A stretch of DNA of 64,000 nucleotides, taken from assembly GCA_951394405.1 (NCBI GenBank), contig OX596337.1, forward strand, positions 1,426,001-1,490,000. Direction: 5' to 3'. The stretch comes from Coprinellus micaceus. Taxonomy: Eukaryota > Basidiomycota > Agaricomycetes > Agaricales > Psathyrellaceae. This document shows, piece after piece, positions 35,709 to 48,228 of this stretch. Position 1 is the stretch's first letter. Each line of letters starts with the position of its first letter. The notes under the pieces are model-generated. The model was not told the DNA's origin, did not search any database, and saw only the letters and a program-made list of their open reading frames with translations. The translations under genes were made by a program, and so were the position numbers.

Positions 35709-36740
35709 GCAGAGGGCGGTATGAAGGGGTGAAAGGGTGAAAGGATGAAGTAAACAGGTGTGTTGACAAGGGTTTTATAGAACCAAGTTTAGCGCCCACG
35801 TTCCATCATGTGAGATACTTGTCAGATACGGCAGATTCAGGCACGTCGCCGAGAAGAACGACCGGATTCCGAGCATCCCGACAGCAACCAGCAGTGCCTC
35901 CAGCACAATGTTGAGCGTAGCCAGGTGGGGTCCCTATGAGGCACCTCCTGGGCTTGTTTCGAAGAGCGGTGCTCGACATAGTGAATGGGGGTCAGCAATC
36001 CCCTGCCATTTCAAACTCCGACGCGACGCGCCAAAAGGTGTCCTCAATTTCTAACTTTTGAGAAAGAGGTTTTCGTGACTACTTTGTATGGACGAAATAA
36101 AATATATTGCTTCCCAAATGAATAATCCCGGATTCGATAAGGCAGCCGCGCCCTGGTTACTTCTGGGATGGGTACATGTCCCAATGAAGTGGTGGTAAAT
36201 GGTAAGGGAAAGCTTAACCAATCCGGGATTGTCGTAGAGGAAGGTCACTGACACGCAAATGCGAAGGAATTAAGCGAATAACCCGTCCCAGTAAAAAGAT
36301 GAAGGCGAAATGGTGCGGAGCCCCTATTTCCCCGCCAGGCGCGCCTTTCACCCCGTTTCTCACCACCGAATCAATATAATTGCACATCATAGTAGCTACA
36401 TATGATATAATCGTATATAACCATTGTCTAGTCCCGTTCCTAGTGTCCCAACCCAACGAGACGCTTCAATCGGTCGAGGGGACGGAGGCGCAGGGATGAT
36501 ATAGGGGCCTGGGAAGGTCCCGTTTTCCCGTGCACGCGAGTCTCGCAGGGATTGCCGACCCCCATAGTGAAGTTGGCGTTTGCGGAGGCTGATACGCGAC
36601 GCGACGGTCATGTGCTTGACGCGCCTCTCACGCTCGGCGGTTGCCTCTGGCGGGCGGCCCCTTCTCTTCCTCCTATCGCGTCGCCGCCCTCGTCGTATGG
36701 TTCCAAGCTCAGCGGAGCGCTGCAAACATCATAAACACTC
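35709..36740. other. Divergent intergenic region, WW gene / RecQ
   Basis: About 1.03 kb with no recognised gene. TTTAGCGCCC occurs near 35788-35797, a GCGC element in opposite orientation relative to the adjacent gene from that seen at the NACHT loci. An 11-bp inverted repeat is present: AATCCCGGATT at 36124-36134 and AATCCGGGATT at 36220-36230. The stretch 36360-36420 is A/T-rich. The RecQ promoter should lie in the right half. Confidence 0.4.
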
Positions 36741-39700
36741 ATGTCGAAGAAGCTCAAAACGAATCTCGACGAGGTGATGAGTGGGATAGGCAGTAGCTCC
36801 TTGGGTACCCCAAGTTCCCTGCCAGGTTCGGCCAAGGTGATGACTGAATCCCGGTTCAAAATACACATTCGACTAACCAGAATCAGGCTAGCAAGTTTAA
36901 GCCCAAGGTCGCCGGTTCCTCCAGCTCAGGTAGGGTATTCCCTGATTGCTGTATTCCACACCTGACACGGGATTAGGACTCCCTGCTTTCAGAACTGCAG
37001 GATTTGGGCTGAGGGCGCAAGACACCCAAGAAATTATCATCGTCCCCGACTCGCCCTCGACTTCTTCAAGCTCGCTGAAGCGAAGCTCCTCCGACATTCA
37101 TCTCATTGCGGAAATTTCACCACCACCGCCCAAACGCTCGAAGCGAGAAGAGGCGTTCTCGAACAAAGAGAACCTCGTCCGCGGTCCCACCAATGGTAAG
37201 GGGAAGGAGAAGCTCGTCGCCTTGGACCCCGACGATGAGGCTCAGCATAGGAGGACACCATTGTCAGAGAATTTGCCCCGGGCATCGCCAGCCGCTTACA
37301 ACCCCCCGAGGCCGAGAGCCGAAGTACGACCCAGCAGCGCGCCTGAGGTATAGCCGGATGTCTCTATGATCCGCCTCGCAAGTGCTAAATCCCTTCTAGG
37401 GCTCCCTTCAGGATTTGCAGAACTGGCTCGCTCACAATCAGTCGCTCCGTGCTGACATATGCGACCAGCTGCTCGCATATCACGAAGGCGACAAGACGAA
37501 GGACGTTACATTGTTGAAGTCACTACGGTACGTGGACGCTATTCAAGCAAGGCCTCCTTACTCAAAAGGTATACAGTCAGGTACTGGACGATCGGATAGC
37601 TCAAATCAAGAAGTGCATTGCAGCCCCATCTACGACTCGTGTTTACCTCGATCCTCCAAGGGAGCATATTCAAGATCCACCGCGGAGCACAGCCGACGAC
37701 AATCCCATTTATGACCTGACAGGGGACGACGGTACTGATGAGGGTTTGTGGGACGGCTTCGAAGAACCAGACATCACCATGGTGGAGACGCAGCAAGCTG
37801 ACCAGTGGCAGGCTCCCAAGATGCCTGCAACACAGTCGTCGGCAACACTACCATCCGTTCCACCGTCCCAACCCGATACCCAAGTGCTCAACTCCCCGTT
37901 TACTCAGCAGCTCACCCAGGTCCTCAGGAATGTGTTTAAGCTCGAGAACTTCCGGAAGAACCAACTGGAGGCAGTTGTCGCCAGCATGGAAGACAAAGAT
38001 GTCTTCATCTTGATGCCGACTGGAGGGGGCAAGAGCCTCTGCTACCAACTGCCCGCCGTCTGCGTCTCCCAATTGAAGGGTCAAATAACCTTCGTCGTTA
38101 CTCCACTAATTGCCCTCATGGAGGATCAAGTGAACCAACTTCGCAACAGATTTGGCGTCAATGCGATGGCCTGGGGAGCGGATTCAAATGTCACCGAGAG
38201 CCTCCTCGCGACGGGGCAAGTCCCAATTGTTTACGTGACCCCAGAAAAGTTAAGTTCGAGTGGGTTCACGAGGTCTGCTATCCAGCGTCTATACCAGAAG
38301 GGCATGATCGCGAGGTTCGTCATTGACGAGGCTCACTGTATCTCGTCGTGGGGGCAAGATTTCCGTGAGGCGGTACGTCTCTTCACCGCTTACCAGCATT
38401 GGAGTACTCATGGGAAGGTTAGTACGCAAACCTGGGCGAGCTTCGCAAGTCGTATCCTGATGTTGCCATAATGGCCTTGACCGCGACGGCGAACCCAACT
38501 TGTATCAACGACATCATCCACCAGTTGAAGCTGCAGGCACCTGTTCGACTTGTCCAATCTTTCAACCGTTCCAACCTCAACTACACCATTCGGGAAAAGA
38601 AAGGGTCGCCAAGCAAACAGATTGTTGAGGATTTGAAGACTCGGTACCAGAATCAGTGCGGTGTAATATATTGTCGAGCGAAGAAGGCGTGCGAGGACTT
38701 GAGCGCCGAGCTCCAACGTAGTGGGATAAGGGCCACATATTACCATGCAGGAATGCCAGCAGACGAAAGGCAACGAGCTGCAGCTGACTGGCAGGCAGGC
38801 AGAGTTTTGGTTGTAGTTGCAACTGTATGTTCGATGCTTATCGCCCCTACTCTCCGAGCTCACTTTCGGCTCTAGATTGCATTTGGAATGGGTATAGATA
38901 AGGCCGAAGGTGAGTCACTGACTTCCCGACATTCTCCTCTTTCTTAGACTTGATTAGTGCGATTCGTCTTTCATCGAGATATGCCCAAGAACGTGTCGGG
39001 GTCCGTGAACTCACACTCCCCTCCTTTTGCTGCTCTATCTCACACCACTCCCAGTTACTACCAGGAAACAGGTCGAGCTGGAAGGGACGGCCTACCCGCC
39101 GACTGTATCCTGTGTGAGTCGACATGGATTTCACTCACCTATAACTAGGCTCATCGTCCTCGCCACAGACTACAACTTCTCTGATCTCCGAAGCGTTCGA
39201 AAGATGATTCAAGAAACTGAAAACGCGACCGAGGAGTCCAAGGCCCGACAAATCGATGACCTCAAGGAGATGTACAACTACTGCTCCAACACGTCCAAAT
39301 GCCGACGAGTCCAAGTCTTGGGACACTTCAACGAAAAGTTCGACGAGAAGGAATGCAAGAAGACGTGCGACGTTTGCCAAGATCCGCGACAGCTGGTGGA
39401 AACAGACGCCAGCGATGTCGCTCGTCTCGTGCTCCGATTTTTGAAAGCGGCGAAGAGAAGTCGTATCTCGATCGCCCAGGGCCAGCTGGCAAGTGCGGTT
39501 AGGGGGATGGGGGGCCAACAAATCAAGACCAGGTTCGGCGATTTGGATGGTTTTGGAGAAGCAAAGGGGCAGGATGGAGATTTGATTGATTTGCTGATCA
39601 AAGACCTTCTTGCTCAAGACGTGCTCGATACGCAAGACAAGCAGAACAACGGCTTCCATACGGCCTATGTCGAGGTCAGTCCCGTATTCTCTCCCCCTTT

Positions 39701-40787
39701 TAGCCGTCCCTGACCTACATCCCCGTTCCAGCTTGGCTCGGAGGCTGCCTCGTTTGAGAGAGGGCTGGACCGCACACCTTACAAGATATCTTGGAGACCG
39801 AAGTCCGGTAAGCCCAAGGCACCTACCCGAGTTCCATCTGCCCCTGGAGGCCCAACCCCCAAGAAGAAGGGCAAAGCAAACGATATTCAGGACGACCCCA
39901 TAGAAGATGACATGTATTGCATGACAGACGAAGAGGGCGCCTCCCTCATCCCTGCTTGTGCTCCCACACGGAGAACGAAGAGTACCAATGCTACTCCTGG
40001 ACCAAGCTCGATATCCGCTCCTCCTGGACCTGCTCCTCCGATATTGCGCTCAACCAGCCGGAACAATGCTCGCCCAGCGTTGACAGTCCCAACGTCTGTT
40101 GTAATTCCCGTCACCCGTCAGGATGTCCGCGTAGCGCTCAACCCCGAGCAGTTTCATAACAAGCTCAGTGAGGTGCGGCTGAAGGTATGTTCGCTGGACC
40201 TTTATAGTTTGTCAGGCTCGACTGAAAGTCCTTTTATCTCCAGTGCATGGTAAGGAGCCGTCTAGATGACGAAACCCAGATTCTCGACGACTTAGCTCTC
40301 GAAATGATCAGCCTTCTATGTCCGGATGGTGCGTGTTCGTCTCGCTGAACAACTCATGAAGATCTTCAACGCATTTTCGACTCTAGACTACGTTCAGTTC
40401 AAGAACATCGTCACCGACGCGATGCGAGACAGGTATGACACCGAACAGGACGCAATCGAGTATGCCGAGTCGAAGTGGAAGCTATTCGGGCAGGATTTCC
40501 TCAATGCTTGCATCGAGCAAAAGACCTCGAGGTAGGGCCCCTGCCTTTGTTCCTTCGTATACGATCACCTGCTAACCAGGAGATACAGTACACCGACCTC
40601 GAACTCGACCAAGCCATTCCCCTCGGCGGGTGCCTTTGAGTACCGTGCCCCACCTATAGCGGCGAGGACGAACTCGTCTGCTGTGCCCACCCTAGTGACG
40701 ACCCCCATTCCGACATACGTGGCCCCTCCTTCGATATCGATCGCGCCAAGAGGCGGTGGCGGTGGGAAAAAGTTCAAACCCAAGTAA
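36741..40787 (+). CDS. RecQ-family DNA helicase (BLM/Sgs1/Rqh1 type)
   Basis: A 3'-5' DNA helicase of recombination and replication-fork repair in the nucleus. The ATG at 36741 gives MSKKLKTNLDEVMSG. A long disordered N-terminus contains IIIVPDSPSTSSS and IYDLTGDDGTDEG, which resemble SUMO-interaction motifs. The helicase core shows FRKNQLEAVVASMEDKDVFI, motif I LMPTGGGKSLCYQLPA, motif Ia VTPLIALMEDQVNQL, motif II FVIDEAHCISSWGQDFRE, motif III ALTATANP, VIYCRAKKACEDLS, YYHAGMPADERQ, AFGMGIDKAEVRFV and motif VI YYQETGRAGRDG. The RQC zinc-binding part has MYNYCSNTSKCRR and CKKTCDVCQDP, followed by a winged-helix segment (VARLVLRFLKAAKRSRISIA). The Ser/Pro-rich C-terminus ends in a basic Gly-rich tail at TAA 40785-40787. 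A typical HRDC domain is not evident. About ten introns. Confidence 0.93.
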
Positions 40788-42016
40788 CCCTCGAGGGTCC
40801 ATCTAAGTCCCTTTCTTGCTTACGTTCTGTCTGGCCCTGGTCGCCTTTCTTTGTGGTGTCCCATCGCCGTTCCGTTCTCGGGTGTTGCGTTTGCAATTGC
40901 TGTTCTGTTTTATTCGTCTCGTCCTCTGTGCATTGTGATACTTATCGTTATTTTTCGCATCTACCATCATCACCATTGGTTTTTTTTTTCGGTTTCAAAC
41001 ATTGTACATACTCCTTCCGTTATCTTCTGCCTCCGACCGGAGTTCTAGTATACTATCGCACATTGCCGGTACTTTACTTCCATATTCCATTTGTATTGCT
41101 AGTGTTCCTCGAGTTCCTCCCTTTTGCCTCTTGTGTACATAGGATCATATAATTCTGACCTCGAGCAAAGGCACCTTACGACTGCAAATCCAATATCAGA
41201 GAGAAACGAGATATCCAACAATGTTTGATAAACCCCGCCTGGAAACCTCATCTTGAATCACGACGGGAATTTCCGCACAGCATTTGGGTTAGTCTGATCT
41301 CTCATACGGGCTGAGGAAGAGGCTTGCAGCAATGTCCTCTGACAGCTCTGTGGGCCTTTCACCCGGTAAGGCTCGTTCCGAGGTGAGATATTTGGCAAAC
41401 TGACTTCCCAGGTCCCGCGGAATCAGGGGAAACGACTGGTCAGTGTTTTAAGGATCCTTCTCGTAATTTCGCCCCTATGAACGACATTCGCATAGAGTAG
41501 AGCGAAGGTGGAGATGCAATACCACATCGATTTTGACCGAATCTGGTGACCCGTCAGTTCGTGGGTCCCTGTGCACACAACGCAGATCAAATGAAGAGAC
41601 TGGTAACCGGAATAGTAGCGTGAGAAGCGAAACCTTACAAATAGGCGCCCGAAACAAGGTTGGCCCGGGGGAGTCGGTCGGACGCAGTGATTGCTCAGTG
41701 CCTTTCGCGCTACATAACATAAGCTTACGGGACAATTGAGAGCTGAACAGGTTATGCTCTGCGACGCCCAGAGCCGCAGACGTCTGGGTCACAATCATAT
41801 TGTGAAGTCGTGCTGTGGCCCGTGACAGCCGCATCAAAGGCGTCGACTCGTTCGACACAGAAGCATACACAATCCCGGTGGTTTTGGCGGGGAATTGAAT
41901 CAGACCTGTCGGTGGGTTCAAGGAACTCAAATAGCGCTCACGAGGCGTTTTGCACAGCACTCTACCCCCCGAATCCCCGCCGAATCCCCCCTTGACCCCT
42001 TGCCTGCTCTCCGCCA
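40788..42016. other. Intergenic region, RecQ 3' flank and NACHT promoter
   Basis: About 1.2 kb with no recognised gene. The left 400 bp are T-rich 3' flank. The sequence ATAGGCGCCC at 41641-41650 is the likely counterpart of the NACHT upstream element, about 370 bp before the next start. Confidence 0.4.
41641..41650 (+). promoter_or_regulatory. Shared NACHT upstream element (variant)
   Basis: The coding strand reads AAATAGGCGCCC, in the same orientation relative to its gene as at the other NACHT loci, about 370 bp upstream of the ATG at 42017. It is a one-base variant (AGGCGCCC) of the AAGCGCCC core. Confidence 0.4.
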
Positions 42017-44199
42017 ATGTTCAGTAACGCGCACAACTTTAACATCGAGCAGATTAATATTCAGGTGTCAGGGCACCACGAGGGCGCCCTGAGAGGTGCG
42101 ATGTTCTCTGCTGCCTCTTCTTTTCGCCCCTGTGATTGATCCTGGCGAAATACGCCCACCATAGACCTCCGCCAGAAGGTCGCAGGAAGCGCTCTCCTCA
42201 ACTCCAACGAAAGATTTGATGCAGCCAGGTGCCATCCAGGAACCCGCGTCGCCGTCCAACAAGACATATTCAGATTCGTGAATCGCAGTCACGACAGGCC
42301 CGATCGCTGGCCAAAGCAGATACTGTGGCTCATAGGCCCAGCCGGGTCAGGCAAAACCACAATCATGAACACGGTTGCCGAGGAGCTCAAGAGCCAAGGA
42401 AACCTCGCGGCGGCATTCTTCTTCTCGTCATCTTCCGGTATACCCGCACAAACGATGCAGGACCAGTTTGTGACAACTCTCGCCTACCAGCTAATTCAGC
42501 ACGAAGGCATTCCAGGGATAAGAGAAAGTGTTCTCTCCTCCATCGCAAATGATCCAACTATCCTCGAAATGTGCCTCAAGGAACAGATGGAGGTTCTCAT
42601 CTTGCAGCCACTACGGAAATGTCGCACCCCGTGCGATGCGCTCACCAGGCAAATGATCGTCGTCGATGGGCTGGATGAGCGTGGGCGGCCTGACTCCGAG
42701 CCAGATGAAACCCAATTTTACGGGGATTATGCTCAAAACGAGTTCCTTCGAGTCCTCCTAGGCGCCCTCAACGTTCCGGCCTTCCCTTTTAGGCTCATTA
42801 TGGCGAGTCGCCCAAACCCCGCCATTCAACACACCCTCACGATCTCCCCCGAGCTGTCTGCAATCGAAATATTGTTAGACCACAAGTATAATCCTGATGC
42901 TGATATCAGGTTGTTCCTCACCTCACGCTTTGCGCAAATACGGCGAAGGCACCCTCACCTTCCCGCCTCCTGGCCTGGTGAAGCCATCATCACAATCCTC
43001 GTGAAGAACGCTTCGCAACAGATGATCTATGCCGCAACAATCATTCGCTTCGTGGAGTCCCCTTCCAACCATCCGCGGGCCCAGCTTGACACCATTCTCA
43101 ATCGACGCCATGTCGCCAGCCTACCAAACCTGAATCCTTTTGGGCCTCTGGATACACTGTACTCAAGGATTCTGAGTTCGTGTCCAGACCCGGTACTTGT
43201 CATAAAGTGGCTCAAGGCTTATCGTGCCCTCCGCATCGAGAAGGGGGCAGCTACGTGGTGCTTCAATCGCATTTCCGAATCTTCTGAAGGCGAAATTGAG
43301 CATCTATTCGCGAACCTGTCGGCTATCGTCCGCATCTCAAACCACCAGGCCGTCGATTCGGCAAATTATATCTTCGACCACAAGTCGTTCCAAGACTTTT
43401 TGAGTAATCATTCACGCTACGGGGCATTTTTCCCGGTGAGCGATAATGACACTCAGGGGTGGCTCCTGGAGCGCTTTGTTGAAGCCTTTGAAAGTATGCC
43501 ATACGAGTTTTGCGCAGTGCTCGGACGATACTGACCCCCATTATAGAAAAGAGACCTCCATGCCCCCTCACAGACGATCTTGGGGCGCAGTTCAGCGCAT
43601 ACGTAATAGACCTATGGCACCGCCTCTTCGCGAGTAGGGCGCAAATAGAGCTCCATGCTGAACGACTCAGCCACTGCGACGCGGAATGGTGGTTATCCCG
43701 CATCCGCTTAAGGAAGAGAAGCGGTCGAGGCTTCACCATGTTCATGTTTGTTGTATCTCACAACAAGGTGCGTACTCTGCTTTGAGTGAATGTCCGAGTC
43801 CCTTGGAAGCCGACACCCCCCTAGTGCCACCCCCTCCGGCCGTGCCTTCCGGAATGCAAACATTGGAGAAGGTTGATCATCAATAAATGGTCCACGACAG
43901 ACGAGGGGGTTCTCATACACCTTCCGGGAAAGCGTCGTATGCTCCTGGACAGGTTCTGTATCAAGAGACTACCGATCACCAGCAATGACGTTTCGGTAAC
44001 ATTGTTTGCCCAAAGGTCCCCCCCAGCCCTCGAGACATCTGTTCCGGCAGAAGGACTGAATCACCTTCACAATTCTAATGACCCGGGGGCATCTGTGGCG
44101 CCTATGGTGGGGCTTACTGGAATGTTCGCTTTCTCAGAAGGTGTAATCGAGTCCTCGGCTACAGCGTCTCTCCCGAATCCCATAGTTCCCGAACCGTGA
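42017..44199 (+). CDS. NACHT NTPase with C-terminal DAxWW/Cys module (copy 1)
   Basis: The inferred exons 42017-42095, 42165-43493, 43547-43767 and 43825-44199 sum to 2004 nt, 667 residues plus stop, with every junction GT-AG. It begins MFSNAHNFNIEQINIQVSG and continues ALRDLRQKVAGSALLNSNER. The NACHT domain has Walker A WLIGPAGSGKTTIMNT, DQFVTTLAYQLIQHEG, Walker B MIVVDGLDERG, LIMASRPNPAI, YNPDADIRLFLTSRF and FDHKSFQDFLSNHSRYG. The shared module follows: LSHCDAEWWLSRI, GRGFTMFMFVVSHNK, PCLPECKHWRRLI and HLPGKRRMLLDRFCIKRLPI. No HET, PNP, patatin or repeat domain is seen. Proteins of this kind are regarded as fungal NLR-like sensors; that role is inferred, not shown by the sequence. Confidence 0.88.
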
Positions 44200-44360
44200 T
44201 CCATGCAGGTTGTTTTCCCGTCGCTCTTGTATTTTGCCTTTGTAGTTAACTTTGGCATGGTTAGAATGTAATAGGTTAATATTCTGCTGGCAGGGGCCCC
44301 CGTTTTAGATGTTTGCTTGCCAATGTATGGCCCCCTCCGTACGCGTACCCGCATTATTAA

Positions 44361-44391
44361 CACTTCCAGAGCCTTTATGGCTCTGGAAGTG
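44361..44391. repeat. Perfect 13-bp inverted repeat (hairpin)
   Basis: CACTTCCAGAGCC, a 5-nt loop TTTAT, then GGCTCTGGAAGTG. The stem is perfect over 13 bp. It lies 160 bp downstream of one NACHT stop and about 230 bp upstream of the next start. It could be a 3'-end RNA hairpin, a protein-binding palindrome or the footprint of a small inverted-repeat element. Confidence 0.8.
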
Positions 44392-44458
44392 ACAAGGTCA
44401 GCACACCGACTGGAACCCACCGTTTGGACTGACACTGCCAGGACACAGCTTTCGAGAG

Positions 44459-44470
44459 AATAAGCGCCCA
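44459..44470 (+). promoter_or_regulatory. Shared NACHT upstream element, copy 2 gene
   Basis: The coding strand reads GAGAATAAGCGCCCA, about 150 bp upstream of the ATG at 44618. The AATAAGCGCCC core is identical to that of the NACHT-GTPase gene, in the same orientation. Confidence 0.55.
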
Positions 44471-44617
44471 TCTGACTCAGCTTTATTTCCCACGAAAAAA
44501 TGGACTGCTGTTGACCGCCAGCGCCCAGCCCTTAAACCTTTGAAGGGTTCCTACCGCCTGATTGACTGAACCTTGTCCCGCCCAGAGTCGCAGGGGCCAC
44601 CTTCGTTCTTGACTACA

Positions 44618-47060
44618 ATGTCCGCCCACAGATCCAATGTCCTCACTATCGGAGAAGTCAACCAGAGGAATGCCAGTACCTATATCGATCATGGGGTGTC
44701 AACGACGACAACTGTTGTTCACGGTACGTCAAGAGATGGCCAGGATTTCTATAGAGCAAGGCTGACGGGTGTTTACTCGCTCGTAGATGTGGGGCATTAC
44801 TCGAAGCAAAGCTTCCAGATCAACGCACAAGCAGTATATACGCACAACGGCGTCCACCACTCCGGGGCTGGATCTCCCAACGCCGCGTTGAATGGTGAGT
44901 AGGAGGGCCCCATGAACACAGCCTACAGAGCTGTACACTGACACGTAGCCGTAGATCTATACAGCAAAATCGCACATGCAGCGCTTCACAACGCTTCCAA
45001 TCGTCGAGATGCGCCCAGGTGCCTTGAAGGGACCCGCACGAGTGTGCAGGACGATATCTTCCGCTGGATAGATGGGGATGCAAAGAGCGGCTCTGCTCAG
45101 CAAGGACGTATCCTGCAGCTGGATGGCACCATTGGATGCGGAAAGTCTGCAATCATGGGTACTATCGCAGACAAACTCCAGAAAAAGGGACAATTGGCGG
45201 CGGCATTCTTCTTCCCCTCGAACACAGATTCATCCGAAGGACTGTGCGACAAACACCAATTTGTAATAACCCTCGCTTACCAGCTCATTCAACACGAGGG
45301 CCTGCAATCCATGAGGCATCAAGTCTTATCCACTCTAGAGAAAGATCCATCCGTCTTCAAGATGCACTTGCGGGAACAACTGGAGGTCCTCATTTTGAAA
45401 CCCTTGCGAGAAAGGGCTCCCCACAATCAAGGCAACTCCCCACAGCTACCTCGAGTAATCCTTGTCGACGGAGTGTACGAATGCGGACCTGATCCTAATC
45501 TACCTAACAAATCTACTTCGCCCTACCAAAGTGCCATCCAACAATCTATCGAACAGAACAAGGCTGAAGTCCTGGCAGTTCTCCAGCAAGCAGTTGATGA
45601 CCCTCTCTTCCCCTTCCAAATAATTTCCTCCTCTCGGGGCTCCTCCCGGCCTATGCCTGGTGACTCCATCATATCCCTCTCAAACGAAAGATACGACCCC
45701 AACGCCGACATCGCACTTTTTCTCAGACACCATTTCGCCGCCATACGGCGTCGCCACTCATACTTACTAACTGGATGGCCCGGGGAGGACGACATCCAGG
45801 ATCTCGTACGCCGAGCGTCTGGACTATTCATCTACATTGTAACGGTCGTCCGCTTCGTTGAGCGACCGCCAAAGCCCCCGCAAGTACGATTGAATATCGT
45901 ACTTGGGAGAGCTGAGCGAACAGTGGTTCCGACTGGCGCCTCCCGTGCACTCTACACTCCTTCCAACCTCCGTCGAGAGGGTCCATCAGCATCATTCAGC
46001 GCTCCCCTGGATGGGTTATATGAGAGGCTTATATGGTCATCCTCGAACCCTCTCCTCGTTGTGCGCTGGCTCAAAGCATTTCAGCAGCTCTCCATTACCC
46101 GTGGGACGCCAACTTGGTTCCTCCACCTCGTTTGCGAGTCGTACGAAGGGGAAGCGGAGCTTTTGTTTGAGAGTGCCTCGGATTTAGTGCGCATGTCGAA
46201 TCCCAGAGATGTGGATCAGGCAGAATACACCTTCTACCATTCGACCTTCCAGCATTTTTGCTCTTCGTATTCCGAGCGGGTGGGCTTGGCGCCGGATTAT
46301 GAATGGAAGGCACAACGCATGTGGCTGGTTGGTCAGTTCATTCTGGCGTTTAGAAGTGAGCCATCATCTTCCTTCATTGCCTCAGCCCACAATACTGATC
46401 CACATGGCAGATAAGGGTCCTCAAGTACCGTTGTCCTCCTCCGTCCACCTTCCTATCTTTTGTCAAACACTTATACACTACTGGGTAGTGCTTATACGAG
46501 ACAGGCCCCCAGAAGGCATCCAATATTACGACGAAGACCTTCTGTCATGCGACCCGGATTGGTGGCTACCGTTTGCAGACCTCACACACGAGGATGGGAG
46601 AGACTTTACTCGACTCCTCTATGTAGTGGCACACGCCCAGGTGAGTACACTTCCCAGAGCATCAAGAGTGTCCCCCTACGGCTTAGACTAACATTCCATG
46701 GCTTGACAGTGCGAAAGGGACCGCCCATGTCGACCGGAGTGTACTCGGTGGAGGGACCCGATACGAAAACTATGGCAGGATGCAGGCCATATGCAAATAG
46801 GTTCGCTGACTGACCCCCCCGAAGGTCCCAGCATCGGGTTTCAAAGGCCAAGAAGAGCAGGGTTGTTACAGTTCTTCGACAATTCAGCTCTATCCGAAAT
46901 CCCTCCTTCGGCCATATCCCCGTCCCCTCAGCAACGCAAACCGCCGCTGGGCTCCAGGTTGAAGGTGTTTGTGCGACGCATCCTTCGGAGAGCGTCGGGT
47001 TTGTGGAGAGATCTGGTCCGAGGCGAGGCCACGACCGAGACCGGCCATATTCCGATTTAG
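44618..47060 (+). CDS. NACHT-like protein with degenerate Walker B (copy 2)
   Basis: The ATG at 44618 opens a distinct N-terminus (MSAHRSNVLTIGEVNQRNAS, then GVSTTTTVVHG) of about 90 residues, unlike the MFxxAH start of the sister genes. After an intron come AVDLYSKIAHAALHNAS and RRDAPRCLEGTRTSVQDD. The nucleotide site is LDGTIGCGKSAIMGT. Walker B is altered to VILVDGVYECG, where sisters have DGLDECG. Then ERYDPNADIALFLRHHF, RASGLFIYIVTVVRF, a 25-residue Ser/Pro-rich insertion and FYHSTFQHF. The C-terminal module is present: LLSCDPDWWLPF, GRDFTRLLYVVAHAQ and CRPECTRWRDPIRKLW. The LPGK-LLDRF block is not recognisable and the tail ends RGEATTETGHIPI at 47060. The divergent motor suggests altered or lost ATP hydrolysis. 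Confidence 0.82.
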
Positions 47061-48228
47061 CAGCGGCATAGTCTCTCGGGCCTGTAGTCACACTGCAAAT
47101 GGTTTCGTATTTCCTCCCCGGCATTGGCGCCAGAGCCTAGTACATAGTAGTATGTCTCATGTTCCCGCCTGCACAATGCACCGTACCTGCCCAGCTGTTC
47201 TGACCGGCCCATTGGCGTATTCGAGTAGTCTTGGGGCTATACACAATATTGTTTAACGAGTTTTCCTTCGACGGGCGCTTAAATCGGGAGTCCCAATAAT
47301 CAGCCGGCACTAGTAAGGATCACGCTGGTGATCTACACGAGCCTCCAAGGTGCGCCATAGCCCTGCATGAACTGAAGCGCTCGAGGCAGCTGAGCATTTA
47401 GTACTGATATGAGAGTTGAGCACAATATAAAGTGAGGGGATCTCGGGTGGAGTCGACGTTGACTTCGCTACAACCGGAGGGAGAAGAATGTGGGTATAAA
47501 AATTTCGTCGTCTCAGGCCTGCGCTAGTCAGAGGAAAGAAACGAGGTTACCGACGTTCGATGATTCGTTTCTTGGTAGCTCAAGCGGCATCCGAGGATGA
47601 GCGCAGAATGAGAGGCGACGCGTTGTTTGTCTTCGTTATTAGACCACCGTGCCGCGATGTCGGCCCACGTTTCTCGGTCTGTATCTTGTCTACCGATGAG
47701 CTACGGTATTCATCTCCAACTTGGAATAGGTAGCCAGTGTCAAAAGGGAGGAAGAAGGGCAGAACGAAAAGTTCATGGGACGTTCCTGGGCGATACCATC
47801 AAGTCCGCTCGATGCTCGCCGGCGTAAATTTATAACTCAAATCAATGCATTACGTTGGACCTCGACAAAAAAACCATCTCAGAAGGTTAAACCTACCTCG
47901 GAGGTCGGACGATCGTAGCCAGCGAATTCGGAACCCGGGGACACCGGCAGCGAGGAAGGAAACGCCGAGTCGGATAGCCGAGAAGTGCGAACAGAGCGCA
48001 GGGGGAACCACTAGATGTGAGTATTGGTGAACAAAGTGGAAGGGTGAAGCGATATCCATTCTCCGAACGGACGCCGCTCACATAGGTTAAGATACTATGA
48101 TACCACGCGTCCAAAAATTCGTTCCGAAAGTCCATTCCTCCACTTACACTCGCATACCGCCTATGGCATACTCCTCCGCGCACATTCCACTCTCCATCTA
48201 CCACCCCTACATCGTCCTACCTCAACTC
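47061..48228. other. Convergent intergenic region
   Basis: About 1.17 kb. No gene recognised. One GGGCGCTTAAATCGGG element lies at 47273-47288 in the orientation that would serve a minus-strand gene to its left, where none exists. Short open frames near 47627-47827 and 47893-48204 have no recognisable domain. Confidence 0.4.

Larger units (their letters stand above)
44200..44617 (+). promoter_or_regulatory. Spacer between tandem NACHT genes
   Basis: About 420 bp. It contains a perfect 13-bp hairpin (44361-44391) and the NACHT upstream element (44459-44470), both listed separately. No gene is seen. Confidence 0.45.

Noticed and set aside
47627..47827. Open frame beginning MSSLLDHRAAMSAHVSRS, resembling the MSAHRS start of NACHT copy 2
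   Set aside because: The similarity is five residues only and no NACHT sequence follows.
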